NCBI GenBank assembly: GCA_017302015.1
Contig: JAFLEE010000060.1
Location: forward strand, 1-34,205
Reading direction: 5' to 3'
Length of the DNA stretch: 34,205 bases
Source of the DNA: Spirochaetota bacterium
GTDB taxonomy: Bacteria > Spirochaetota > UBA12135 > COTS27 > JAFLEE01
The position numbers and the translations under genes were made by a program. A model generated the notes under the pieces. That model ran no database searches. It worked only from the letters and a program-made list of their open reading frames with translations, and was not told the DNA's origin. Shown in pieces: positions 1 to 8,891 of the stretch. Position 1 is the stretch's first letter. Every line of letters starts with the position of its first letter.

Positions 1-1
1 T

Positions 2-94
2 TACAACAAAAAACGATTCCACTCGTCCATCAATTATTGCACCCCGGAGGAAAAGCATGTAGAATCAAACCCGAAGCAATTCAGTGTGGCTTGA
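2..94 (+). mobile_element. IS3-family transposase, C-terminal tail (cut by window edge)
   Basis: An open frame enters from the left edge and encodes the last 30 residues of a protein, ending in TGA. It contains the pattern YNxxRxHSxxxYxxP (seen as YNKKRFHSSINYCTP), which marks the C-terminal end of the rve integrase core in IS3-family OrfB transposases. The rest of the element lies outside the window, so intactness cannot be judged. The AT-rich composition differs from the GC-rich genes that follow, as expected for a mobile element. The family call rests on this one motif. Confidence 0.72.
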
Positions 95-99
95 CCGAC

Positions 100-123
100 T
101 GTCCCAATTTTTGAGAAAGATCA
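100..123 (+). repeat. Possible right terminal inverted repeat of the IS3-family element
   Basis: Just after the transposase stop there is a TGTCCCAATTTTTGAG-type sequence ending in CA. IS150-like members of IS3 end in a similar TGTCC..CTTTTTGGG sequence and terminate in CA. The left end is outside the window, so the pairing cannot be tested. Confidence 0.25.
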
Positions 124-238
124 CCGGTCGCTCGGAAGCGTTGATTCCAGGCACCCGCGATGATCCGTGTTTGGATCCAGAATGCAATGAACATCGACGA
201 TGTGAATTCGAAACTGGCCACGACCGGCCAATGGAGAA

Positions 239-267
239 TTGAAAATGGGTGCGGCTCGCGGTATAGT
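239..267 (+). promoter_or_regulatory. Sigma-70-type promoter for the DUF1028 gene
   Basis: TTGAAA (239-244) and TATAGT (262-267) are separated by exactly 17 bases, close to the housekeeping sigma consensus. The predicted transcript start near 274 leaves a leader of about 105 bases before the ATG at 378. The interval between the IS end and this gene otherwise shows nothing recognisable. Confidence 0.4.
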
Positions 268-377
268 GGCTCTATGATCCAGCAGGAACGGCGCGATGGC
301 CGCGTCATCGTAAATCGTCGACTTTACGAGGTTGGGGCGCGGCAAATCGGGTTTGTTCGCCGATTGAAGGGTGCCGC

Positions 378-1110
378 ATGAACCATCCGCGAATGCGCCC
401 TCCCACGGCGATCATTCGCCCGAATGGTGGGCCTTCCTTTAAGGTGCCGAACCTCACCGCCATCACGGCCACCTTTTCCATCGTGGCCGCCGACCCGGAT
501 ACCGGTTGCTGCGGGGTCGCCGTCGCCAGTAAGTATCCCGCCGTGGGCAATTGCGTGCCGTTCGTTCGCGCGGGCGTGGGGGCCTTCTGCACCCAGGCGT
601 GGTGCTATTCCCCGTTCGGGAAGGAGGCCCTCGATCGCCTCGAAGCCGGAGCATTGCCCGAGGCCGTACTCGCCGCCCTGCTCGAGGGCGATGAACTCCG
701 CGACAAACGGCAACTCGCGCTCATCGATGTCCGCGGTCGGGTCGCCTGCCGCAACCCATCCGGCGTCGAAACGGAGGCCTCGTGGTGGGGGGGGGGGCAG
801 TGGGCGATTTTATTCCTGCCAAGGGAACACGCTCGTCGGCCGGGAGGTCCTCGAGGCCATGGCCCGGGCGTATGAGGACACCTCGAGCACCCTCGCCGAT
901 CGGCTTATGGCGGCCCTTCGGGCCGGCGACGAGGCGGGCGGTGACCACCGGGGCCGACTCGCCGCCGCCGTGAAAGTCGCCAAGCCCGGAATCCAAGGGT
1001 CTTGGCTGGAGATCGAAGTCGACGAGCACGCGGACGCCGTGCGCGAACTCGTGCGCCGCTACTGCGCGCTGAACCACGAGGCGAAGGGCGGCTGGGTCCC
1101 GCGCCCCTGA
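378..1110 (+). pseudogene. DUF1028 family protein, frameshifted in a poly-G tract
   Basis: The N-terminal part reads TFSIVAADPDTGCCGVAVAS, then a TQAW block and RQLALIDVRGRVA, all typical of DUF1028, an Ntn-hydrolase-like family of unknown substrate. The frame then runs into 11 consecutive G (787-797). The rest of the family sequence (QGNTLVGREVLEAMA, and a GGDHRGR block) continues in the next frame to a stop at 1110. Removing one G, or adding two, would restore a protein of about 243 residues, the usual size of the single-domain family. The ATG at 378 is preceded by AAGGGTG. The break may be real, a phase-variable tract, or a homopolymer sequencing error. The family call is firm, but expression as a full protein from this sequence is not. 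Confidence 0.8.
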
Positions 1111-1479
1111 GCGGCCTGAGTCGCCACGGAGGTCGAGGCAATTTGAACTCACTCAGCGAAAAAAGCCGGCCAACACGTCGTTGCCTTAGCCAAGCCTTGC
1201 TAGGGTGAGGTCACGCTACCCAAAGGAGCCATGGATCTTAGGTCCCTTTCTTAAATAGGCTGGGGCGGGCTTTCCAAGCCGACTTTAAGATCGTAGGTTG
1301 GTTTCATATGAAAGGAAGGGTTTGGGGGCTTGCTTTCTGCCGAATCAAGGTTTGCGGGCAGGCGAATATCCATTCTAAAGTCAGAAAAGGGACGTATTTT
1401 CAGGTAGCGCTATGCCCCAGGTATATCCTGAATTCCAGTGTGTCACTCGTAACAAGGCGCCTATTTTAAAACGAGAGTC
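1111..1479. other. Intergenic, no gene recognised
   Basis: These 369 bases between the DUF1028 gene and the alpha/beta hydrolase hold no frame with protein-like sequence and no convincing terminator. A short AAAGGAGCC-ATG at 1223-1234 opens a frame of only seven codons. The hydrolase promoter is presumably here but I could not pick one. Confidence 0.4.
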
Positions 1480-2430
1480 ATGAACATGCTCACCGGCGCG
1501 AAATCGGGTATTCACTTGGTATTCATCGCCATCCTAATGATCCTATGGGTTTGTTCAGCCCATGCCGAAGTGGGCGGATCCCGCCTCGAAACAAGCGCCG
1601 TGAAACAATCCTCAGATGGCAATCGCCTATTCGTCTACACCCGCTCCCAAACCCAAACGCCCCTGGCAAACGTCTATATCATCACCGGATACACCGGCAT
1701 CAACCACATCGCCGAACAAGATGTCATCGCCCTCCTATGCGGCGTCTCCAATCGCGTCGTCGTGATGCATCCCCGCGGAACCGGATACTCCGATGGCACC
1801 CGGGGCGATGTCCGCGATTACGGGCGATTCATGCGCGACTATATCGAGATCCTCAACGAAGACATTGGCCACCTTGCCGGAAATTCCAAGGTGATCCTCT
1901 ACGGCCATAGCATTTCGACGGCCATCGCCCTCCATCTGGCCCCCTCCCTAAGCCGGGTCGATGGAATCCTCTTGGTGAATCCCCCCTGCCGGATGAAATC
2001 CGCCCCGGGAATGTCCCCCACGATGGCCGACTACGTCAAATACGCCGCCTACATGGTTTTCGCACCCCATAAACCGGTGGTGAACATGGGAGGCGACCCC
2101 TCCCGGATCGAAAATCTCGCGGAACGAACGGAGGCCATGGCGCGGGCGAGCGACCCCCTTCTGGTGAATACGATCAGCATGTACCTGATGATCGAGAGCA
2201 AGAAACTCCTGGATCAGATGGGGAGCGCGGCCTCTCGATCCGACTATCCCCTTCTCCTCGTCTACGGGCTCGCCGATAGCATCGTCGACCGCGAGGGATG
2301 CGCAGAAATTTATCGTCTCTGGAAAGGGAGCCGGAAGACGTTTCTGGAGGTGCCAGAAGGGCCCCATGGGAGAGTGACGGTTCTTAAGGCGCGGGAAACG
2401 GTACAGTTGTGGATCAAAAGCCTTTATTGA
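1480..2430 (+). CDS. Secreted alpha/beta hydrolase (serine aminopeptidase S33 / monoglyceride-lipase-like)
   Basis: The 316-residue protein begins with a signal peptide (hydrophobic residues 11-28, likely cleavage after SAHA). The remainder has an alpha/beta-hydrolase layout: an HPRGTGYSDG oxyanion/cap region at 97-106, a nucleophile elbow YGHSIS with Ser144, an acid in YGLADSIVD (Asp266), and His296 in PEGPHG. The elbow is G-H-S-I-S rather than the usual G-x-S-x-G, so the last glycine is replaced by serine; the triad is otherwise in order. This layout fits Hydrolase_4-type esterases and lipases, and the substrate is unknown. Export suggests action on an ester in the periplasm or outside the cell. 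A possible intrinsic terminator lies 120 bases downstream, suggesting a single-gene transcript. A weak GAGAG precedes the ATG. Confidence 0.82.
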   Translation: MNMLTGAKSGIHLVFIAILMILWVCSAHAEVGGSRLETSAVKQSSDGNRLFVYTRSQTQTPLANVYIITGYTGINHIAEQDVIALLCGVSNRVVVMHPRGTGYSDGTRGDVRDYGRFMRDYIEILNEDIGHLAGNSKVILYGHSISTAIALHLAPSLSRVDGILLVNPPCRMKSAPGMSPTMADYVKYAAYMVFAPHKPVVNMGGDPSRIENLAERTEAMARASDPLLVNTISMYLMIESKKLLDQMGSAASRSDYPLLLVYGLADSIVDREGCAEIYRLWKGSRKTFLEVPEGPHGRVTVLKARETVQLWIKSLY

Positions 2431-2874
2431 GGATGTTCACGGGGCTGTTCACGACCCATCGGACGGATTGAAATGCTCGATTCTTTTTAAGAAATCAATA
2501 AGATTATTGAATGTTCGATTGGTTCTTATCCTGTGAATCTCCTGGGGCATTTCTCTTCCGAGGAATAGAGAGATTTTTTTTTGGCAATTATTGGATTGAT
2601 CTGCGGATAGGCCGTCGAGATCATGGTGAGCCGTTTCACTCATTCAAAATGTGCCCCTGCCCGCGGACCGCGCTCCCGTCGAATACATTGGCGAATCTCT
2701 TTCTGTCCATTGAAGCGTTGAAATCTCAAATAATACTAGATACACGGAGTTTAAAGGGCCTGCCTGGGCTTTTTGACCTGCATTGCGCCGATAGAAGTTA
2801 CTATATGGAGGTGGAAGCGGATTCCGCACTCGAACCCATCGCAAAATGGTAAGGTGTATTCCACGATAGGGGGG
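2431..2874. other. AT-rich intergenic region with a possible terminator
   Basis: This stretch separates the hydrolase from the GH99-like gene and is clearly richer in A and T than the flanking genes. Apart from the hairpin at 2552-2582 I see no supported gene. A 113-codon frame across 2511-2852 has no recognisable domain and overlaps the next gene's upstream region, so I leave it out. Confidence 0.35.
2552..2582 (+). terminator. Rho-independent terminator candidate
   Basis: The stem TCTC-TTCC pairs with GGAA-(TA bulge)-GAGA around a very small loop and is followed at once by a run of nine T. It lies 120 bases after the alpha/beta hydrolase stop and faces the right way for that transcript. 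The tight loop and bulge weaken the call. Confidence 0.42.
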
Positions 2875-4104
2875 ATGATGGCCAAAGCGGATATTCCCAA
2901 AGAAATCTTTCGGTGGCAGACGGTGTTATCCCCAAGTCGCGCATGGTTTCGTCTCCTGAACGTGCAATTTTTGACGATTTCCGCGTGTTCGCTCTTCGGT
3001 GATTCCGGTCCGCTTCTCGGGGCGATCCGTTGGGATGCTTGGCATAAGCCCAGGACCAACGTCGAGCACGGAATCCTCGGGGGGGCATCGGCGGCGGTGA
3101 TGGCCTCGCTCGGTCCGAAGGCATACCAATACCGCCTTCCCTTTTTCGCCCAAATCACCGGTGAAAATACGGCGCGAGTCGACGGATATACGCCTGAAAT
3201 CATGGGAAGAGAGATCGATTATGCCAAGGCCGGCGGCCTGGGCTATTGGGCCTTCCTACTATATGAAGAAGGGACGGGCATGAGCGAAGGGTTGGAAACC
3301 TATCTCCTCCACCCGCGCCGGGCGGAAATGCCCTTTTGCGTCATCGTCCCCGTTTCCCTATTCCGAAGTCCAAAGGAATTCGCAGAGCGTATGCAGCGTC
3401 TCGTGGGATACGCGAGAGATCCGGCGTATCTACGCCAAGCCGACGGTCGCCTCCCTATCTTTCTCTACCATCTAAAGCAAAGCCATGTAGACACGTGGGG
3501 CGGGCCGGATCGGACGCGGCGACTCTTCGATCTTCTTCGCGGGGCCGTCAGGCGGGCCACCGGCGTCGACATCAATCTCGTCGTGCTGGAGCGCTCCGCG
3601 AAGGAGGGGGCGAAGCTGGCCAAGCAGATCGGAGCGAACGGCATCAGCAGTTACGCGACGCCGGGCGGCGTCCAGACGGCGAGTCCCTTCGCCGCCCTCG
3701 ATGCCTGCGCCGAGAAGTTCTGGAACCAATGTCTCGCCACCGAATGCGACGTGGTGCCCCTTTGCATGGCCGGCTGGGATCGCCGCCCCCGCATCGAGCA
3801 CCCCGTGCCTTGGAATGAGAACCAGAAGCCGGGGGAAGGCATGGAGCGACATTACGCGATGCCTACCCCCGAGGAACTCGCCGCCCATCTACGCAAAGGG
3901 TTCGATTTCGTCGCTACCAACCGCGCGCGCTGCCCGGGGCAGCTCGTGCTCACCTACGCCTGGAACGAGCATGACGAAGGGGGCTTTCTTTGCCCGACGC
4001 TTCGCAGCGATGGCGGCGCCGACACCTCGAGACTCGAGGCGATCTCCAAAATGGTCCATTCTTATCGCATGGCCTCTTCGAATCATGGGTTGCCTGTACG
4101 TTAG
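2875..4104 (+). CDS. GH99/WbsX-like glycoside-hydrolase-type protein, copy 1
   Basis: About 409 residues. The core resembles the GH99/WbsX-like group: an N-terminal strand ending in IRWDAW, a central GYWAF strand, AGWDRRPR, and near the end AWNEHDEGGFLCPT, the counterpart of the AWNEWxEGxxLxP signature whose acidic residues line the active site. The closest relative in the window is the gene at 18133-19293, which shares the IRWxAW start, the GWDxRP block and the xEGGFLCPT ending. Start choice is uncertain: tandem ATGs at 2875 and 2878 directly follow a G-rich ribosome-binding sequence. A moderately hydrophobic stretch (about residues 25-40) may be a poor signal peptide. Endo-mannanase-like action is possible by family, but neither catalysis nor substrate can be claimed. 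Confidence 0.7.
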   Translation: MMAKADIPKEIFRWQTVLSPSRAWFRLLNVQFLTISACSLFGDSGPLLGAIRWDAWHKPRTNVEHGILGGASAAVMASLGPKAYQYRLPFFAQITGENTARVDGYTPEIMGREIDYAKAGGLGYWAFLLYEEGTGMSEGLETYLLHPRRAEMPFCVIVPVSLFRSPKEFAERMQRLVGYARDPAYLRQADGRLPIFLYHLKQSHVDTWGGPDRTRRLFDLLRGAVRRATGVDINLVVLERSAKEGAKLAKQIGANGISSYATPGGVQTASPFAALDACAEKFWNQCLATECDVVPLCMAGWDRRPRIEHPVPWNENQKPGEGMERHYAMPTPEELAAHLRKGFDFVATNRARCPGQLVLTYAWNEHDEGGFLCPTLRSDGGADTSRLEAISKMVHSYRMASSNHGLPVR

Positions 4105-4210
4105 TTTCCATCCATTCAGGGGTGCGCCATTTCAATACCCATGCCCGTTCCACAACGACGTGAAGACATTAAAAAAACTCTATCGGGGAATTCGAGGCAC
4201 CTCATCCAGG

Positions 4211-4756
4211 CTATACCCTCAAAATCCCCCTGAACCCGCGTGATGCAAAATAGGAATCCGCCCCGTTATGGTAGGTGAACACATGGTCGTAGCGCCGATC
4301 GCAGAAGAGCGCCCCGCCCAGCTTCCGGATGGAATCGGGCGTTTTGACCCAACTGGAGGTCTTCAAGTCGAAGGGCGCCAATTTTTGCAGGTCGCGGTAT
4401 TGCCCTTCGGATAGGAGTTCGATCCCCATTTCTTTTGCGCGTTCCATGGCGCTGCATTTGGGTTTGTTCTCTTTCCGGGATTCGAGGGCCTTTTGGTCGT
4501 AACAGGCGCTCCGCCTCGCGGCCGGGCTTTCGGCCGAGCAATCGCAGAAGAGATATTCGTTGCGGGCCTCGTCAAACCCGATGACGTCCGGTTCGCCGTC
4601 GGAACCCTCCATATTCTGAAGTGCCTTCAGGGCCTTCGGGTTATGGGCAATCCTTTCCTCGATTTTTTCCCACGGCATGTCTTTATGCAAATGGGGTTGG
4701 GAATGGAATCGCGCTTTCAGAATTTCGAGGAGATCGCCGCCGGTCGCTTTCTTCAT
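4211..4756 (-). CDS. DUF4256 family protein
   Basis: The 181-residue protein matches DUF4256 over its whole length. Hallmarks seen are the GEPDVIGFDE segment, YLFCDCSAESP-x-RRS-x-CYD, MGIELLSE-x-QYR-x-LQ, FDLKTSSWVKTP, IRKLGGALF-x-DRRYD, and the ending YHNGADSY-x-ASRGFRG. The family is cytoplasmic and its function is unknown; strong conservation of charged residues suggests an enzyme. I prefer the ATG at 4756 (GGA at a suitable distance) over an upstream TTG at 4774. The gene is convergent with the GH99-like gene, 106 bases apart, and has its own promoter candidate at 4807-4834. It is intact. Confidence 0.9.
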   Translation of the reverse strand: MKKATGGDLLEILKARFHSQPHLHKDMPWEKIEERIAHNPKALKALQNMEGSDGEPDVIGFDEARNEYLFCDCSAESPAARRSACYDQKALESRKENKPKCSAMERAKEMGIELLSEGQYRDLQKLAPFDLKTSSWVKTPDSIRKLGGALFCDRRYDHVFTYHNGADSYFASRGFRGILRV

Positions 4757-4806
4757 AGGTTTTCCAGATTTCAAAGCGCTGATTTGACGCGTTTTAAGCC
4801 AGTATT

Positions 4807-4834
4807 AAGATAAAAGGGGGATTGTCCGAGTCAA
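4807..4834 (-). promoter_or_regulatory. Promoter candidate for the DUF4256 gene
   Basis: On the minus strand TTGACT (4834-4829) and TATCTT (4812-4807) are 16 bases apart, giving a start near 4800 and a leader of roughly 45 bases before the ATG at 4756. Confidence 0.33.
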
Positions 4835-5343
4835 ATGTCCGCTCTTATACCCGTAGGATGAGGTGGCACAAGCCGCCCATCATTTCTCGATGGCTCCATG
4901 TTCTTTTACGGATAGAAATAAAAGCCGGTCCACGGTTGACGGACAACTAATACATCCCCTTTTTCTCCGGCCCGGTGAAATAGACCATAAACCGCTGCCC
5001 AATCCGCGGAAATTCCTGAGAAATCCTCATGGGCAGGCCCCAGGCCGTCCAGTCTTAGGAGATTCGGACTTTCTTCCATCAAGTACCATACAAATTCTGA
5101 AACCGTAAACCGTCTGTTCCCGCCCGCTCCATGGGCATCGCCGTGGTCTGAAAATCGCTTCTCGGGTTCTTTCTCTTTTCAAACCAGACTTGGACCTCGG
5201 CCGACGTTTTCACGACTCCCCTGTAGAAGTTCCATGCCCTAGACGGCGATCCGGTTCCCCGGACGGCTCATGGTTCGGGACAGGTTGCTTTTCATGGTTT
5301 TTGGGATATCCTTCCAAGGCGGCTGACTGGACGCGGAGGGAGC
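4835..5343. other. Intergenic, nothing recognised
   Basis: About 500 bases between the DUF4256 promoter and the large WD40/caspase gene. Frames here (for example 4863-5108) have no domain-like sequence. The only functional element I can name is GGAGGG just before the ATG at 5344. Confidence 0.35.
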
Positions 5344-8300
5344 ATGCGGGTGTTTGGTTCATACGTCGCGTATTTCCACCTAGTTTGGGCATGCTCGTTT
5401 CTCGCCCTTCACGGCGGCCTCGCCAAACGGGCCCAGGAGGGGGCGACGCAGCCCGCCGAGCTTATCCTCGTGCCCCAAGTCGGGAACACGTCCAGGGTGA
5501 AACGCGTGGAAGTTTCGGCAGACGGCCGAACCGCGGTGACCCTGGCGGGCGAGGCGAAATTATGGGACCTCCGGACCCGAAAAGAGGTGCGCACCTTCAA
5601 ACAAGCCTCCGAGATGTCGGATTTCGCGCTCTTGCCCGATGGCAGGAGCATGGTGGTGAGCCCCGCCGTGAAAGGAAGCGCGAACCGGCAAAATCCCGGC
5701 GATACCGCCCTGCGACATTATGATTTGGCAACCGGCCGGATTCTCCGGGAATTCAGCGGGCATACCTGGGCGGGCGCTTCCTTGGCGCTGAACGCAAGCG
5801 GGACGCATCTGGCGAGTTGCGCCGATCAACGGGCCCACCTGTGGGACCTCCGCGAGGGTACCCTGCTCGCGAGTTGGCCCGTGGAAGCGGGGGGCAAGTC
5901 GTTGGCCGTGCGGTCCGATGGAAAAGTCGTGGCGGTCTCTTCCTTTAAGGGGGCCCTGGTGCGGTTATGGGATCCGGCGGGGAATCGGACGATCCTCGAC
6001 CTACCCGCCTCCGCCCAGGATTCCAGGCTCGTAGAGCCTGAAAAAATCGGGTTCAGCGAGGACGGATCCCTGGTCTTCGGTTTCAGCCGCGTGTTCAGCA
6101 GGGACGCGGCGGGGTTCGATCATGTCCTCTACGTCTGGGACGCATCGAGCGGGAAATTGCGCACGCGCATGGCGCTGCAGGCCTCATCGCATCGGACCCA
6201 GAATTTCGTCGATTACGATTCGATTCGCCGCCGCTTCGTGGTCATCAAGGAAGGCGGGCGCGTCCTGGAGTCGTATGATCCCGTGACCGACAAGGCCACC
6301 CCCCGCGTTTTGAGCGCCTTGCGGCACGACGAGTCCGGGCGAAGCAGGGTGCTCGCGGGAGCCCTGTTGGCCGGCGACGCGGGCGTCCTGCTGGCCATCT
6401 CCGAAGGCGACTCGTTGTGGGGAAACGTCCTTTGCTCCATCGACTTCTCCACGCCTTCCCTCGTCAACCCCATGCACCCATCCCTGGATGTCTACTCCGA
6501 CCTGGCCATCGATACGGAAAACCGCTATGCCATGGCCTGGAATCGGGCGAATGCGGGAATCGCCCTTTGGAACTTTGAAACGGGCAGATTGGACGCCCGG
6601 ATCGCTTTGCCGGGAGGGGCCCAGCCGCTCAGCCACGCCCGATCGGGGGACGGCCAATCCGTCTATATCGCCGCCGAGGATTCGCTCCTGAAGTGGGACC
6701 TCGGCTCCAGGCGCATCACCCATCATTGGAAACTCGGTTGGACGCCGGCCAAGATCGTGGCGGATGGGGAGGCCGTTCTCTGCTATACCTACCTCCGGTC
6801 GGAGTATGGCGGGGGGGGCGAATATGTCGTCTTCCGGCTGGATGGCCGCACCGGGAGAATCGTCGCGCGCAGCGCCAAGGGATTCTACTCGGGCGACGAC
6901 CTCGCGCTTTCGCCGGATGGGAGCCGTTTGGCGTTCGCGGCGGGTTTCCGGATGCCGATTTTCGACGCGAAGACGCTCGCGTTGATCAAAGAAATCGACA
7001 TCGGCTCCTATGCCTACGGCGCCGTTTTCCTCTCCGATAACGCCACGGTTGCGCATCCCTGGGGCCGAGCGCTGCGGTTGATCGACACCGCGACGGGAGC
7101 GCGCACCCAATCGAAGTACGAGTACTCCGGGAACGTTCAAATCTCGGGGCGATCCGGTTTTTTCAGGGAAATCCGCCGCCCCGACCCGAACGATCCTTCG
7201 AGGTTGTCCGTGCATTTCCGGAGGCTTTCGGACGGGCAGGAGGTGGAGCGGAGCGCCTTGCCCGCGGGAGACCCGATCGCGCTTCCCTACCTCTACACGG
7301 CATCCGGACGCGATGGCGTGGCGCGTCGGAACCTGGTCAACGGGAACGTCGTGACGTTCCTCTCCGATTCCAAGAACGGCCATTGGGTGGCTTATGACCA
7401 TCGCGGCTTTTGGGATGGCTCCCTCCAGGGCGGGGAACTCCTGGCCATGGTGCAAAAAACCGGGGGCATCGCCGCCTTCCAGATCGATCAATTCGCCGTG
7501 CGCAATAACCGGCCGGACCGCATCCTCGAAAGCCTCGACACCACCAATGCGGAACGGCTGGAGTACTTTCGGGGGCTCTATCGGAAGAGGCTATCCCGGA
7601 TGGGGCTGGAAGAAAGCGGCCTCGACGCGGAGCGCCGCACGCCCCAGGTGGAACTCTGGGGCCGGGTCGGCGGGGGGCCGACCGAGCAGATCGGCATGCG
7701 GTTCCAGGCCGCCGGTTCACCGCTGGCGCGCTACCAGGTCTATGTGAACAATGTGCCGCTCTTCGGCGCCGATGGACGCGACTTCAGGCTCCTTCCCCCC
7801 TCCAATTTCCAGCAAAACGGGAACGTCGCGACGGTGATCCAAGAGGTGCCCCTCGCCACGGGCGCGAATAAAATCGAGTTCTCATGCCGCGACCGCCTCG
7901 GCCTCGAGAGTCACCGCTTTCCCCTGTTCGCGTTCCGTCCCGAGACGAGCGGGAGGGCGAAGCCCAACCTGTTTTTCCTGGGATTCGGCGTCTCGGACTA
8001 CGGGGATCCCTCGATCCGTGACTTGAAATACGCCGAGAAGGACGTGGTCGACTTGGAAGAGGCCTTCAAGGCCATGCAGGGGGGGAGATTCGAAAAGGTG
8101 CTGACGCGGGCGGTCCTCGGCCGGGAGGTCACGCGCCAAGCCATCGCGCGCGCCAGGGATTTCCTGCTGGCTTCCTCCGTGGAGGATACCCTCGTCCTGT
8201 TCATTTCCGGCCATGGCATCCAGGCGGGACGGGGGCCGGAATATTATTACGTCACGCAGGATGCGAGGCTGTCGGACCTGGAATCGACGGCGGCGCCCTT

Positions 8301-8817
8301 TGATCTGGTCGAAGCGCTGCTCCAAGGGGTCCCGGCGCAGCGGAAATTATTCCTCATGGATACCTGCGAGTCGGGCGAAGCCGACGAGGCGGGGGCGCGG
8401 AGCGGCCTCGCCGAGGCCTCGAGCAAGGGCCTCCATGCTCGGACCTTGGGCTTGGAGCAGACCCGGGCGTTGCGCATCGTGGGCCGCCAGGCGGCGCAAG
8501 CGTTCTCCGAACGGGACCGCTACATCCACAACGACCTACTACGCCGATCCGGGGCGATCGTTCTTTCCAGCAGCCGGGGGAACGAAGCGTCGCTCGAATC
8601 GGATGCGCTGCGCCAGGGCCTCTTCACGCATACCGTCCTCAAGGCCTTCCGGGAGAAGGCCTCCGCGGACCGCGACGGGAATGGGGTGCTCTCCGTGCGG
8701 GAATTGCGGTCGTTCGTCGAGGTCGAGGTGCCCCGGTTAGCCGAGTCGCTCCTCCCCGGTGCCCAGCAGCACCCGGTCGTCGACCGGGACAATCTCCACA
8801 TCGATTTCGGATTTTAG
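5344..8817 (+). CDS. Exported WD40-repeat protein with C-terminal caspase-like (peptidase C14) domain
   Basis: A 1157-residue protein with an N-terminal signal peptide or anchor (about 1-27). Residues about 45-640 contain degenerate WD40/beta-propeller blades, seen as AKLWDLRT, AHLWDLREG, VRLWDPAG, LYVWDASSG, IALWNFETG and LLKWDLGS. A short domain containing WVAYDHRGFWDG follows, then a beta-rich stretch (about 765-860), then the caspase-fold domain (about 873-1157). The catalytic dyad is visible: His957 in FISGHGI and Cys1008 in MDTCESGE. A DRDGNG motif near the C-terminus could bind calcium, which many metacaspase-type enzymes need. GGAGGG precedes the ATG. It stands alone on its strand. 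Family members cleave after basic residues or other specific sites; the target is unknown. A second caspase-fold gene lies at 30313-31860. Confidence 0.85.
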   Translation: MRVFGSYVAYFHLVWACSFLALHGGLAKRAQEGATQPAELILVPQVGNTSRVKRVEVSADGRTAVTLAGEAKLWDLRTRKEVRTFKQASEMSDFALLPDGRSMVVSPAVKGSANRQNPGDTALRHYDLATGRILREFSGHTWAGASLALNASGTHLASCADQRAHLWDLREGTLLASWPVEAGGKSLAVRSDGKVVAVSSFKGALVRLWDPAGNRTILDLPASAQDSRLVEPEKIGFSEDGSLVFGFSRVFSRDAAGFDHVLYVWDASSGKLRTRMALQASSHRTQNFVDYDSIRRRFVVIKEGGRVLESYDPVTDKATPRVLSALRHDESGRSRVLAGALLAGDAGVLLAISEGDSLWGNVLCSIDFSTPSLVNPMHPSLDVYSDLAIDTENRYAMAWNRANAGIALWNFETGRLDARIALPGGAQPLSHARSGDGQSVYIAAEDSLLKWDLGSRRITHHWKLGWTPAKIVADGEAVLCYTYLRSEYGGGGEYVVFRLDGRTGRIVARSAKGFYSGDDLALSPDGSRLAFAAGFRMPIFDAKTLALIKEIDIGSYAYGAVFLSDNATVAHPWGRALRLIDTATGARTQSKYEYSGNVQISGRSGFFREIRRPDPNDPSRLSVHFRRLSDGQEVERSALPAGDPIALPYLYTASGRDGVARRNLVNGNVVTFLSDSKNGHWVAYDHRGFWDGSLQGGELLAMVQKTGGIAAFQIDQFAVRNNRPDRILESLDTTNAERLEYFRGLYRKRLSRMGLEESGLDAERRTPQVELWGRVGGGPTEQIGMRFQAAGSPLARYQVYVNNVPLFGADGRDFRLLPPSNFQQNGNVATVIQEVPLATGANKIEFSCRDRLGLESHRFPLFAFRPETSGRAKPNLFFLGFGVSDYGDPSIRDLKYAEKDVVDLEEAFKAMQGGRFEKVLTRAVLGREVTRQAIARARDFLLASSVEDTLVLFISGHGIQAGRGPEYYYVTQDARLSDLESTAAPFDLVEALLQGVPAQRKLFLMDTCESGEADEAGARSGLAEASSKGLHARTLGLEQTRALRIVGRQAAQAFSERDRYIHNDLLRRSGAIVLSSSRGNEASLESDALRQGLFTHTVLKAFREKASADRDGNGVLSVRELRSFVEVEVPRLAESLLPGAQQHPVVDRDNLHIDFGF

Positions 8818-8891
8818 GTCGTCCTTATGGCGCCGCCGCGCCGTGAGACGGGCCGCCGAACGCCGCGGGATGGAGCGTGGACCGCCCGAGC

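Noticed and set aside
2511-2852. 113-codon plus-strand frame in the AT-rich gap
   Set aside because: No recognisable motif; it overlaps a possible terminator and the upstream part of the GH99-like gene.
6184-7491. 435-codon minus-strand frame inside the WD40/caspase gene
   Set aside because: Shadow of a gene with a clear domain layout; its translation shows no domain.
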